DNA from: Luscinia megarhynchos
Lineage: Eukaryota; Chordata; Aves; Passeriformes; Turdidae
DNA: 64,000 nucleotides
Assembly: GCA_034336665.1 (NCBI GenBank)
Contig: JAPFBE010000002.1
Span: 5,626,146 to 5,690,145, forward strand
Reading direction: 5' to 3'
Shown here: piece by piece, positions 34,845-46,565 of the stretch
How the letters are laid out: each line of letters starts with the position of its first letter
Position numbering within the stretch: the stretch's first letter is position 1
Notes under the pieces: model-generated
The model's input: the letters and a program-made list of their open reading frames with translations, nothing else
Told to the model about the DNA's origin: nothing
The model's database searches: none
Made by a program: the position numbers and the translations under genes

Positions 34845-36479
34845 AATAAAGTCACGTTTTCCATCCAATATAAACGTGATTACAATCCTGAAGGAGAACA
34901 GGAGGAGCAAGATGTTACCAACTTGCAAAACACCACTTCCCACTCTTCTGCCAACCTTGTCCTCTCACATAAGGCCAAAGCCAGGGTGAGTTCCCCCTTT
35001 CTTCAGCACAACCCAGGGTACATGAGCTGGGACCAGCAGGAGGAGGAAATGGGGGAGCAAGAACTGCCCGGATAAGACTGGGAAGGAGGAGGAGAGAAGT
35101 GTCCATTTACAAGTTATAATTTTGTCAACAATCCAAATTTTGTTTTAAATTAAATATTAGCAATAAACTCAGAGAGAAAAGATTTCCAAACTGCATGACA
35201 AAGGAAGTGCTGGGAGCATATGTCTTTTCAACAACTCAACAGATGTCTCTCTTTCCGTCCCAGTTATCCCAGCCCATCCATTTAAGGTTCTCCATACTTT
35301 TAAGAGCTGGAGCTCTCAGACTGCTGTTTGTATATTTGCTCCAGGAGAAATCCCTATAGAACTCCTGATGCTTTTACACAACCTGAAGTATGACTTTGGT
35401 GGAAGGAGTGGAAGTGTTTAACACATTCTGAAAAAAATCAGACCCCTAGATCCCCAAAATGGGGAGTTTGAGACTAAGGATCAACTAGTCACTTTAAAAA
35501 AATTAGGAAAATAAAAACCAGAAAAAAATTTTCCTCTTATCATTTAGTTTATAGCTCATTTTAGAAAACACCATTCCTTTACTGCTCAACAGGATTGTGA
35601 TCTCATGATAACAGCTGAAGAAATAAAATCTCTGTTTCTTTTGGCATTTTCTCATTTCAGGATCTGCAGTCTTGGTGATGTTTTTCACTCTTCATGCTGA
35701 TATTACTGCAGAAAATTCTCTGACTTTTTGGTGTCTTATCAAAAAGGCAGCCTGATGAGCCACTGTCACCTATTTGGGCCATAAAGCATAATCCTGGTCC
35801 TGAAGATTTTCCTTCCTCTGCTCTCCCATGCAAACTTTTGCTTCAATAATTTTTTGACAGAATAAGGTCATAGGCAGTTCTTTCTTGAATGACAGTCAGT
35901 AGTTTGCAAAATGAGATTTCTCAACTGTCAGACAGCTTTCTTTTGTACATTTTTGTAGCATTTGTATCTATTTTGTTCTCCTTGTAAGTATAGGCTGAAA
36001 GTCTTCTTATGTTGCTGAGTATAACCCTAGGTCCCACGTCCCAGTCTTTGTTCCCTCGATTCCACGTGCCAGCTCCAGATACCGTGGTACTCATGCTTTT
36101 GTTTTTGCTGCCCTTTCCATAGTGACCCATGACCTTTCTCCTTCCCATATCCTAAGTATCATACATGAAATCCAAACTCTGACAGACATGTTTATGGCAG
36201 CAAATTGATGACTTGACTGCACTGCACAAGGAACAATGGGGTTAATCATAAGGAGTAAAATACAGATCTTAGCACATGATCCTGGAACATATCCCAGTGA
36301 TACTGCCATCACATCTGTGGTGTAAAGCATCAGGTTTTATTGAAAACCAATTAAGGTTTTAGCAGAAGAAAAGCCTTAGCAATCTAGTTACCTGAATGAG
36401 TAAATAAATAAAACCCAAGAAATTATCTTATGTTGGAAATTTTAAAAGGCCATCTTTATTAGTTTTTCTAGACAAAAAT

Positions 36480-36496
36480 GGGAGGGGCGGGGAGGG
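36480..36496 (+). repeat. G-quadruplex motif / GC box
   Basis: Four G runs of 3, 4, 4 and 3 bases are separated by single-base loops (A, C, A). Single-base loops give the most stable predicted quadruplexes. The same bases form an SP1/KLF-type GC box (GGGGCGGGG). It stands alone in A+T-rich DNA without a CpG island around it. Confidence 0.75.
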
Positions 36497-39261
36497 AGCA
36501 AATTCAGGGGACACAATGGAAAATAAGGAGATGGACACTGCTTCAATACACATCTAATTTCATTGGGAATAGGAACATTCAAGTCTAAGATTTTAGAAAT
36601 TAATAGAAAGAGTAATTGCTTCTTGTTTGGTTGGGTTTTTTTAAATTCTAAAAGTTTAAATTTAGGGAGGTGAGAACATTGATCCTAAAATATACATGCT
36701 TAAATAACATGTTTCTCTCAAGATCCATGTGTCTCTGATTCAGGAACTAAATAATGACTTCAAAATTGTCTGTAACTTCTTGTAAAACCTGGCTCCAGAT
36801 CTTAGCCTGTAAGGTGGATTGTCCATCCAGAGGTCCTTTGAGGTCTTCCAGGCACACTGGAAAGGCTCATCCAACTTCCTGAAAACAAAAGCCACTGCAA
36901 TGGCATGATTTATATCTTCTCAACAAAGCGCCAATTGGAAAAGGAGCTTCCTTGTGAAAGATCTTAATTAGTCAGGAGACACAGAACATCAGAAACTTGT
37001 TGCAGTGCAGCAACCCACCCACTTTTGCTGATTGGAAACATATAGAAAAAATACATTTATTTCCTCTTTGGGACTTTGCATATATTCAATATATTCCTAA
37101 TTTCATCACGTGTTCTTATTTTTATATACTTAAAGAGTCTGCAAAGTTTTCAGGATAAAGTATCTGTAGTGTGCTAGACACTGTCCCCACAAAACATCCA
37201 GACATTAACAGGACAGGAAGAAGTGATTGTTTTAATAAAAATTACAAAATATATCAGAAGTGGGGAACCAGGAATTACTTAGACACATGGAACAATTGGA
37301 AGTCATTTACCATACTTGAGATGCTTGTGTGTTGCATAAGGCTTTCTCTGGTTACAAATACTGTTGTTTTTGACTGGAAGAAGAGAGGAGGAGGTAGCAA
37401 TTTCCAGTGTGCTCTTGCTGATTGTGCTCACACCATTTGTCTCTTTTGACTACTGCATCAACAGTGGTTGAAAGCAAAAACACAGATCAGGGGTAGGTTT
37501 GAGACACTTAATTCCAAGGTGCCTCTACATGCTCAGGTTGCAAGCACCAGAATACAAAAACATACTCAGAGGAGCCACTTGAACAGTGAGAAAGGAAAGG
37601 AAGATGAAGCAAGAGGCAGGGGTTGAAACCCCAAACAAAAAAGCCCATCAGTCAGACAGTGCAGCTACAGAAGCCCTGGGTGGAAACGTTGTCTATAATG
37701 GTCTGTTGGGCAATGTGGCACCAAGGCTTTCTTTGGGACCAAACAAACTGAACTGTGGGGTGGGGGCAGAGGGGGAAATCTGTTTGTGGGTTGCATTCCT
37801 GTAATAATAAAATCATGACTCACTGAATGACTGGCAAAATTATAAATTAAATGGTGGTATCATGAATTATCTCACACCTACCTTGGAATGCAGTCAGGAG
37901 GAAGAGTGTTTTTCAAGGGATGAAAAAATTGTCATTGAAGTAGAAGACTAGAACTCTTCTTCAAGAACTAATGGGGAACTTTCACAGTAAACATTCATGG
38001 TGTACTTCTGAGTTTTGGTATGATCTCGTATACAATATCACATTCCCTCAGGAGTATGTGCAGAGTAGGATGGTTCCAGAAATCCTCTTATTACAGCAAG
38101 CATTAGTGGTCTCACTTCACAAAGTAAAATTTATTCAACAAGGCTAAAGCCAGTTTAATTCAAGGGCTTGTATGAATTCTCCTGTGATGAAGAGAACTCA
38201 ATCTTTAACTGGAACAAAGTGCTGCACTGCACAAATGCAGTACTGTTAACCTATTCCAAGTGAGCATGTGGATGGGTCACACCAGGAGAGCCTGGAGATG
38301 AGTGTTTTTCAGGGACCCAAGCATGGCAGATGACAAGGAACAGGGCAAACACAGCTTAGGTAGATGTAATCCTTCTCTTTTATCTTAATCTCTTGGAGCC
38401 AAAGTTAGAGGGTGGTGGTAATCCAGGAAAAAAAAGATAAAATTGGGAAGTAGACTTTTGGAAGGGCTGTCAGAAACGAAATATTTGCAAAGGACATAGT
38501 TGGTGTTTTAGAGGTGGCTCAACCCAGCTAGACTGCTATCAGACTGGAAAAATCTAAGTATCTTGACCTTTTAGAGCTACTCACCAGCATCTTTAAAATG
38601 GATGAGTTTGTATAGTGAATTCTCTGCTCCTAGCCCTGTTAATAAACAGTGATTTGAAAATGGGCCAAAATGTGGGATTTTGAAGAACTCGGAAGGCAGT
38701 TTGAGGGCAAAATGCAAGATAAAAAAAAAAACTAAAAATGCAGACAGCGCCCTATTTTTAGAAAAAGAACATATTCTCTTGTACCTGTAACACACAGAGA
38801 CGTCAAAGAAACCTGGTGGTCCCAAATAACTCTTGGTACCAATTTGGCAGCCATGACTATTTACACACAAGTGAATTGGCAGAAATGACTTTCCATGTTG
38901 CTCTCCCTAAGTCACATGGGGATGAATGAGATTTTTCTCTCAAAGAAAACAAGTAATTTGACAAGAGGGGCAGCAGAAGCTACCAGTCTGTAATAAGATC
39001 AGGAGCAAGACATCTTACTTACTTCCCTTGCATAGTGTCAACTGCAGGCACTGGCAGTGTGTCTGTCATGACTCCAGCCTTAACAAGACACTTCTCTTCT
39101 GCATGTTCTTGATCCTGTTCTCTTTGGTCAGGACAGATCCTCTCTCCAACGACATATTCACAGGCATTTTTCAGCCCACAGCACTCCATCTTATCTGCAG
39201 CACTCATGGGTTTCCTCTCACAGGCTTAGCACCTCTGGTGCATTCATTTTCCATTCTTTTA

Positions 39262-39375
39262 GCCCTATTTTACAGTGAGGTAGTTGGAGCAATGCAAGGA
39301 CCACTGCTCAGATGATGATCTGGAAGCCTCAATCTCTGTCACCTCTGTCCAAGGCCAGTATCCTGTCACTTGCAT
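39262..39375 (-). mobile_element. possible MIR-type SINE relic, antisense
   Basis: CCCTATTTTACAGTGAGGTA corresponds to MIR antisense CCCATTTTACAGATGAGGAA. GATGATCTGGAAGCCTC and CAAGGCCAGTATCCTG follow with weaker resemblance. Only the first block is convincing, and the rest may be unrelated. Confidence 0.42.
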
Positions 39376-40081
39376 CTTCTTCATCATAAGTTCAATGAAA
39401 CTCCAGCATTTATTTCAGCAGATATTCCTACAAGGTTTGCTTACCAGCCCTACAAGCAGAACATGATCTTTTGAAGTAGAGCTTTCTTCTGAGTGCAACA
39501 AAGAGCACTCTGGTGTTCCTGATTGCATATACAGCACTGGGGTCTCTCTTACGACTCATGGGGTCAGAGGTTTCTGGTCTAACCCTAAAAGGCAGAATAA
39601 ATTCAAATAGGGCAAGGTAGACACTATTTCTGCATAGTCATTTATTAAATTCATCTGTCCTATAGAGCCCTGTAAGGCTGTCTTCACTTTTTACTAACAT
39701 ACTTTAAATTCTCTGCTCTAAAACAGTAGGCACACAAATAATAATCAAGGATTAATCAATGTGCTATAAATTTAGACACTAATTCACTCAGCAGCAACCT
39801 GTAGATATCTTATTTTCTTAAACAAATAATTTTCTATTTGTCTAGTTAGAATTTTGGGTCAGAATTCCAATTGTTTTTTTCTTACCATGATCTTCCTTTT
39901 TTATTGACCCTTAAAGAATTATCTATCTCTATAAAGTGAATAGTGAGGCTGGCACAAGTGAACAGAAATATTTTGGGGCTCTATAGGTACATCTGGAACC
40001 AGACTCCAATTCATAATTTTGCTTGTTGCATCCTAAGCTGTTGCCATGGAAATTAAGGTAAAATTCAGTAACTATCATAAA
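39376..40081. other. non-coding, no recognised element
   Basis: A+T-rich DNA between the MIR-like relic and the antisense CR1. No motif was recognised. Confidence 0.5.
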
Positions 40082-40400
40082 AATCATAGAATGGTTTGGG
40101 TTGGAAGTGACCTTAAAGATCATACAGTTCCAACGTGCCTAGCCATGGGCAGGGACACTTTCCACTAGACCAGATTGCTCAGGACCCCATCCAGCCTGGC
40201 TTTGAACATTTCCAGGGATGGGGCATCCACAGCTTCTCTAGGTTCCAGTGCCTCACTGAGTGTGTGAGAGCCTCACTTCACACTCTGAGAAAACTATTTC
40301 TTCCTAACATCTAATCTAAATCTCTCATCTTCTAATTTAAAACCACTCTAGTCCTATTACTATCTGCCTCTATAATTATAAATTGCCTGATGCCAGCATA
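40082..40400 (-). mobile_element. CR1 LINE 3' fragment, antisense
   Basis: On the plus strand it opens with the reverse complement of the CR1 3' end (AATCATAGAATGGTTTGGGT). It continues with TTGGAAGTGACCTTAAAGAT, CACTTTCCACTAGACCAGAT, CATCCAGCCTGGCTTTGAAC and TTTCTTCCTAACATCTAATC. The match fades in TTAAAACCACTCTAGTCCTA and beyond. It is a 5'-truncated insertion of about 320 bases on the minus strand, of the same broad CR1 type as 33,779-34,160. It is not coding. Confidence 0.95.
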
Positions 40401-42040
40401 GTGTCTAGTTTTCGCTTGAATATACATTTGTTGTTAAGATTAGAGCCAGGCAAAGCCTAGAGATAAAAAATCATCCACAATGTATGCTATAGGTGGTTAT
40501 CAACTTTATCATTCTCCTGCTGGTGCAAGCGAAATATGAATAAGGACAGGAATAAGGACCCACACTATTCCAGTGCTTAGATCCAGATTTAAAAGTACGT
40601 GTACTTAGAACATGAGGCCAGCTCTGCTTCAATGCCAGACCAGGAAACCTCGCACTCAGAGCAAGTCTTGGACGAGAAAGGCCATGCTGGATGCTTTCAC
40701 CCTGCCATTAGAGCTCAAGGGGCTGCTTGGTACCTGACATTTAAGGAGATTGCAGGGTAGGAGAGCACAGGCAGGGGGACACTGCTGGATACTGGGCATA
40801 CTGCCAGTCCCCAGTAATTCACCCAGGTCCCAATGCCAACTCACCTGCTGCTTGTGCCAGGTTATTACATTTTCCCACAGTGCTCTCTCCTCTCTCTCAC
40901 TCTCTATCTTGCACTCCAGCATGCAAGTTCCCTGCTAACACAGGCTGCTGGTGCTCAGACTCCATCACTGTGCTCCAGTGTTTCCAGCTTGGGATGCAAA
41001 CATTTTCAGGTGCCTGTAAACAACACCAGCAGTCCCAGTGCTAGCAGCAAGCCAGTGTTTCTCTAACCCTAAAGCCTGCTGCCAAACCAAACAAAAACAC
41101 CCAATGTGCAAACACTGGATATCCATCAGGGAAAGTGGAGGAAAGAGACATTATCTGTCATTTCCCTCTGACATCTGTACAGCTGTTAAGCAAATACCAA
41201 CTAGTTAATTCTCTGGGTCTCTTGATATTATAAGAAGCACTTCAACTCTAAAGGCTGCTAATGACCAACTGCACCACTCAGCTGGAAAACACTGTTAAAT
41301 CCAGTTTCAGATGCAGACTGCCACACTAGTGTAAAGACTACAGTCTGTAAGTACTTTTTTATGTCCTTCTGTTTTGCATAATACAGCAGCTTCCTCTCAG
41401 CCCATCCAATTTTGTGACTCCTGAGAGCTAAAATTCCCCTTTTTAAAAAAAATCACCTTTTCTTGTCATCCAAAGGAGCAGGATTCATGAACATAAAGGC
41501 AATCCCACTGTCATACCTGTTAGAATAAAACATATGCAAGCAACTTTTCAAAGTTTCTCCTAAAAAAAACCCCATGGACATGAAAGATCAAGTTTTCTAT
41601 AACTACTTTTTATGTACGCCACTCGTCAAAAAATCTGAGGAAAGTTTAGAGCAAACTGGAAGCATTTTTTGATAAAACAGGTTTTCAAGAAACTATGCTG
41701 ATTTGACAAATCAGCAAGAACACATGGACAAATGGCAGCTTAGGAATATACAGAAATCTTCCTGATTTTGATCAGAAGCTAACTTTACAGACTCCCCACA
41801 CAGCCCTTCCTAAGGACACCTGGGACCTGGCCTAAGCCACGTTTGCCTCCTTCAGACACACTGACAGACTTCATACGCCAGGCACTTAGTCTGGACACCT
41901 GTCTATACTCAGGCAAAATTCTGCTTCATTCCTGTGGGAGCTTTGCTGCATTGCTAATCAAACACATCCACTGGGTCTCCTGCAACACAAGTGAAAGCCC
42001 CACATCTATACTAGGAGACTACTGTCTGGCTCTTTGTGAC

Positions 42041-42066
42041 AAAAAAAAAAAAAAAAAAAAAAAAAA
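42041..42066. repeat. poly-A run of 26 bases
   Basis: Uninterrupted A tract, with no AATAAA or recognisable retrocopy directly upstream. Confidence 0.85.
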
Positions 42067-43282
42067 GCAGAAAGGCCTTGGGTTCACTTCCATGAAGAGA
42101 ACATATCTATTTAATAAAATTTAAAAAATAAAGAATCTCTGACCATTGTAATAAGAATAGAAAACTGATCTGTCTTCTGTAATCCTGTTGTTCTGCCTGG
42201 GCCAGCACTTGAGATAAACATAGATATCCCACAGTATGATTTTTACAAACAGTATTAACAAATCCAGAACTTATGAAGCAAATGGAAGCATATTCTATTG
42301 GGCTCTGTGGTGAAATTCATATACAATACTATGAAATTTACTTGCAAGTAGCACGTCCTTCTAATGATAAAATATGTATGTACTATTTTGTTTGTTTTCA
42401 GGGAATGGTGCAAAAGAGAGGGAACAAATTATATTTTTGCTCTAAAGGAAAACAGTGTTTATAATAATCTACTTAGTAACACAGGTTGCTATGAACACAT
42501 CAGACCATCACTACCCTCCCCAGGCTGCCTCTTTGCAGAGGCAGCGTGCAGCTCAGAGCCTGCACAGCAGGCTCTCACCATCCCCACAGGAATCCCAGCA
42601 CTGCACTTGAGATGTGATCTGCCTCTCCAGAACATCCACTCCCCTGCACTAACAAAGCTGCCAGCCAGCAAAGGGGGATTGCAAACCTGGGCAGTGGGAT
42701 TTCCTCCAAAGCTGGGTTTGGACTTCAGAGCAGATCCCCAGAGCAGCCACAGATCTCACCCCCACCAGTCAAAGACAAAACTCATTTCTTTCTTTGCCTT
42801 CATCACATTGGTTCACATGAACATATTCTCAGGCAAATGGGAGTTCCACAGCAATTTCAGCACAAGGAAAGAGAAAAAAGGTCCTAAAAACATGTGTACA
42901 TGCTTGCACATAAATAAATACATTAGGAGTATGCAGGTATTCCAGCAGTATAAACCACGTAATTACCTCTAAGTGTAGATAGCCCACAACCCCGGTTTAA
43001 GTGATGAAATTTAAAATCTGCCATTACAGAACAGTGGCCTGAAACATTATATAAGTGACGTGAGTTAAGGATGGAGTAACAGCCTTTACACTCAATTTCC
43101 TGGCTTTCCTTGGTTTGCGTCACACCCTTAATGTTATTTCAACATTGCATTTTGTCCTCTAAATTAAATGTACAGTAGGTGTTTTGTATTTAATTTCCTT
43201 ACTGTTTTTTTCCCCTCCTAACGGAAAAAGAATGGAAGAGATTCATGAAAGGTTATAAAACACACATTGTGTACTGGAGAGG

Positions 43283-43465
43283 CTGGAGTAGCTCTTTTGG
43301 AGCCTTTTCATTCTCCTGGGAAAATATGTAATTAGGTAGTTTTTTAACATGTGTATTATATACTGAATTACATGTATTTATATATTTCTCAAAGGAGTAT
43401 TGCTTACACAATAGCCTGGAGCAACTCTTTTGCAGCCATTTGGGTCTATCATGTAATTATGTACT
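43283..43465. repeat. degenerate direct duplication, about 130-bp spacing
   Basis: CTGGAGTAGCTCTTTTGGAG (43,283) returns as CTGGAGCAACTCTTTTGCAG (43,416), with 3 mismatches. The following TGTAATTAGGTAG (43,327) returns as TGTAATTATGTAC (43,452), with 2 mismatches. The blocks keep their order, and the spacer shrinks from 22 to 14 bases in the second copy. This fits an old tandem duplication in which two short blocks have stayed similar, or two binding-site modules. Confidence 0.55.
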
Positions 43466-46244
43466 TAAGACCCGTTTATAGTAAATTTTGTTGTGCCTAC
43501 ATAGCAGCTTTTTATTTTTATTTAAGATGAATTTTAAGGCTTGTGAGGGGTGCTACACTGACAGCCATAGAGACTGCAGGCTTCTGTTTATATACAGAAA
43601 GGGAAAACACGGGTAACGAAGATGCCTGTGGACATCCCCAGACTACCCCTCCAAAATGCATCTCTGACTTTGGGAGCAACTCTCCAAAGTAGGTGGTGAA
43701 TGAGTCAGTATTCAGCTTTCTTAGCAATTTGTTATGGCAGGTTTGGGGATGAGGACATCCATCCGCCTGGAACTGGACTAATACCAAAAAAATTATTTCA
43801 CATAGGCTGCTAAGTATTTGCCATCTGCTAATCTGCAATTTATCTCATTTCATTTTCTCTTCTTATATAGGAAAAAAACCTCACTTGGAAGTTGGATTAC
43901 TGTAAGAATTTAGGTACCGTGAATCAGATGTAGCCCCTGTGGAAAATGGTAATTACATATGTTTGTACTCTCCCAAGATATAGCTTTTTGATTCTTTAAA
44001 CAACAGAAAGAATTTAAAGGTTCTGTGGCTTTTTTTCTTTCCTGGAAAGAAAGAATTCATAAGCCAAAATACTTTTCTGGTGAAATCATAAACAAACAAA
44101 CTCCCTTTCCTCCTCCAAATATGCTAAATGACAATGTGATGCTGACAAGAAGCATGGTGACAGCTGTAACGTAAATGTGTGGATATACATAATTTTACAT
44201 CATTTAAAGTCCTAAGAAGGAAAATAGCTTGCTTTGAATGGTAGAAGGTGAATCATCAAGTAGTGCTGGACAAATAACAGACTTTCTTAACAAAAAAAAA
44301 AAGTTGATGCCAACTCTGAAACTAGTTTGATACCTCCCCTCCCAAATGTAATTTCATTTTACTTGGATTTATTTTTCTTTTAAAACTATTTTGGTTATTT
44401 AAGATGTGCCTGTCAGATTTTTGTTTGTTGTTTCTTTTTTTAACAGTCTTGTTTTAAACAAAGCATAAGAAAATATTTTTCAAAAATGTTGAAGGAATTC
44501 TGCATTTCTCAAGTAACACTTTTTATTTAAAACATTTAAAGAGGCTTACCCAAACTTCTTTCTTTAATTAAAACATGACTGGAATTCAGCCTAATATGTG
44601 AAGCTTTAAAACCTCCCAAAACTAATTTTTGGGAAAAACCTTATATACATAGAAAAGCCTTCTTCATAGACTCCTAAGGAGCATTCAAGAGCACAATGTT
44701 TGGCTCCAGTTTCCCTTTTCTTAACACCATGCTGTGGGGGAAATGCATGAAAAACCAGGTTAATGATGAAGGTCAGTACCAGAAATGGTTTGCTTTTTTT
44801 TTTTACTCTGTCAGGGCAATGTTCTCCAGCAGAAATGTTGCACCTTTTCCTTACTGTGGTCCATGGATGACACAACACAGTAGCTCACCACGGACAATGT
44901 GAGGATAAGACAGATTCCCTATCCTATGTAAAAGGAATATATATGATGTGCAAGGAAAAGCAATCAAAACCCAGAGAAAATTACTATAATTGACACACCG
45001 CTGACTGTGTACCACTGCAGTCTTTTTTAAGGTTGGCTTTAGCTATGCATTTTGCCAGATTAACTTTAGTACAGAAAGTACATTTGTGCAGAGAGTACAA
45101 ATTTCATAAAGTTGCATCTGACTCAAATCAAAGCTACCAAAGTACTATGTGTCAATCTGCTTCCCAGGAGGCTATTTCTGTGCCTGCTTCAGCTTTTTCT
45201 CCTCAGCTTTTTCTGCAATAGAAAGATCCACCACCAAGTTTACAGGCATTTACTTTTTGAGTTTTAGGAAAAAGAGAAGTGCCTAAAATATCAGTGACAA
45301 ATAAAGGAACAAGCCTGGAAAATTTCAGCTCAAAAGCCTATGAATCCAAATGGAATTAGTGACAGAGAACAATAGGTAAAAACAAAAAGACTGTTAGGTT
45401 TCATGGGTGCTGTCATTCAAGAGGATGAACAGTGCAAGAGGCAGACCCTACAATTGAAAACCAGAAGCCTGGCATCTTGACATCATCATGCCAGCCTCCA
45501 AATCCCAAAATCCTCTGCACTCTGGTTTTTCTTATCTGCTAAGTGTGTACAATATTCTTAGGCTAGCTGCAGGATAGAATGAAATGTTTAAACGTGAACA
45601 TCAGCTTTAAAAGTCATATGATTTTTAGCAACATTAAAAAAGTAATTTTAATTATTAAAAAAAACAAACTTTTTTTTTCCTGTTCTATTACTTTTGAGAT
45701 ACTTCTGCCATTTTCAGTCAGGGAAGCTACTTTTCCTCCCTGGGTAACACAATTAAAAGCCTAATCCTGTATCCCTTTCTTACAGGAGGAATCTTATTGA
45801 CATGAAAGCTCCTAAGATATCAGTAGGCATTTTGGCATCAACAGAGTCACAAGCACAGGTGCAAGAGGTGCAGGAAACTTCCCCAGGCCATTAAAGGACC
45901 CTTAATATAGCTACAATTTATCACCAGTGCTTCATTTTCAGCAGGAGAACATTCTTCTCACGTCAGGGGATGACCACCAGTGGCAGGACACGTCTGTCAC
46001 TGCTGTACCAGTTCAAGCGCTTGGGAGCACAGGGCCAGGATGGAACTATGGCCATGAAGTTTGGGTCGCTGTGGGCACTGTAGCACATAGACCCTCTCTG
46101 TCTGCAAAGGGTACTGCATGCCCTTGTTGCTCCTACTGGGAGGCAGCTTTATGACCTCACTGTACTGAGGGGTAGAAATCATCTGATTTCCATTTTAATC
46201 CTACTCAGGGCCAAGTTTATGCCCACTTGTTCTTATGCAAATAT

Positions 46245-46565
46245 TGCTCTTGGGTTTAAATAGCTTTTTCCCCTCTCTGGCATTTAGCCCTGGATGTATT
46301 TATAGAGTTCTGTCAAATAGTCTCTCAACTCTATTTTGCTAAACTAAACAAGCCAATCTCTTCTAGTTCCTTCCCATAAGATAGGATTTTAAATCTTTTA
46401 ATATCCACACTAGACTTTCCATATGTTCTAGTTTTATTTTAACTTTAACACAGTTATTTTATAGTCAGTATGCAATATTCCAAAACATGCTTTCCAGTAT
46501 CCTGTATAATGGTATCAGTGCCTTGCCTGACATATTTGACTTTTCTGCCATTTCACCTCTGTCAC
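46245..46565 (-). mobile_element. ancient L3/CR1-like LINE relic, antisense
   Basis: On the plus strand the order of blocks fits the reverse complement of the 3' coding end of ancient amniote CR1/L3 LINEs. ATTTATAGAGTTCTGTCAAA matches the family's 'ATAGACTGTGATCAAGTC', and TCTCTCAACTCTATTTTGCT matches 'CCTCTCAACC...GCTAAA'. CTAAACAAGCCAATCTCTTC, then TTCCTTCCCATAAGATAGGA, then CAATATTCCAAAACATGCTT (family: CAGTACTCCAGAATGGGC) follow in order. The element is much more diverged than the CR1 copies elsewhere in the window. No coding potential remains. Confidence 0.62.

Larger units (their letters stand above)
34161..39261. other. non-coding with one G-quadruplex motif
   Basis: No exon, repeat family or RNA gene was recognised outside the simple tracts. 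Frames reach 97 codons (38,577-38,870, -) without domains. A 62-codon minus-strand frame at 39,019-39,207 ends beside a good splice-donor-like GAA|GTAAGT but lacks a credible acceptor. Confidence 0.5.
40401..46244. other. non-coding, no recognised repeat family
   Basis: Nearly 6 kb without recognised exon or transposon. The longest frame in the window outside the CR1 and simple-repeat zones is here (202 codons, 42,364-42,972, +). Its translation contains no domain, signal peptide or family resemblance I can identify. The degenerate duplication near 43,283-43,465 and a poly-A run are listed separately. Confidence 0.5.

Noticed and set aside
39019..39207. Cysteine-containing 62-codon minus-strand frame next to a strong donor-like GTAAGT
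   Set aside because: There is no polypyrimidine acceptor on the other side, no known family match, and the neighbouring DNA looks like SINE remains. Worth only a homology search.
42364..42972. 202-codon open frame, plus strand
   Set aside because: No domain, signal peptide, plausible splice context or family resemblance. It is within what chance allows over 128 kb of two-strand sequence.
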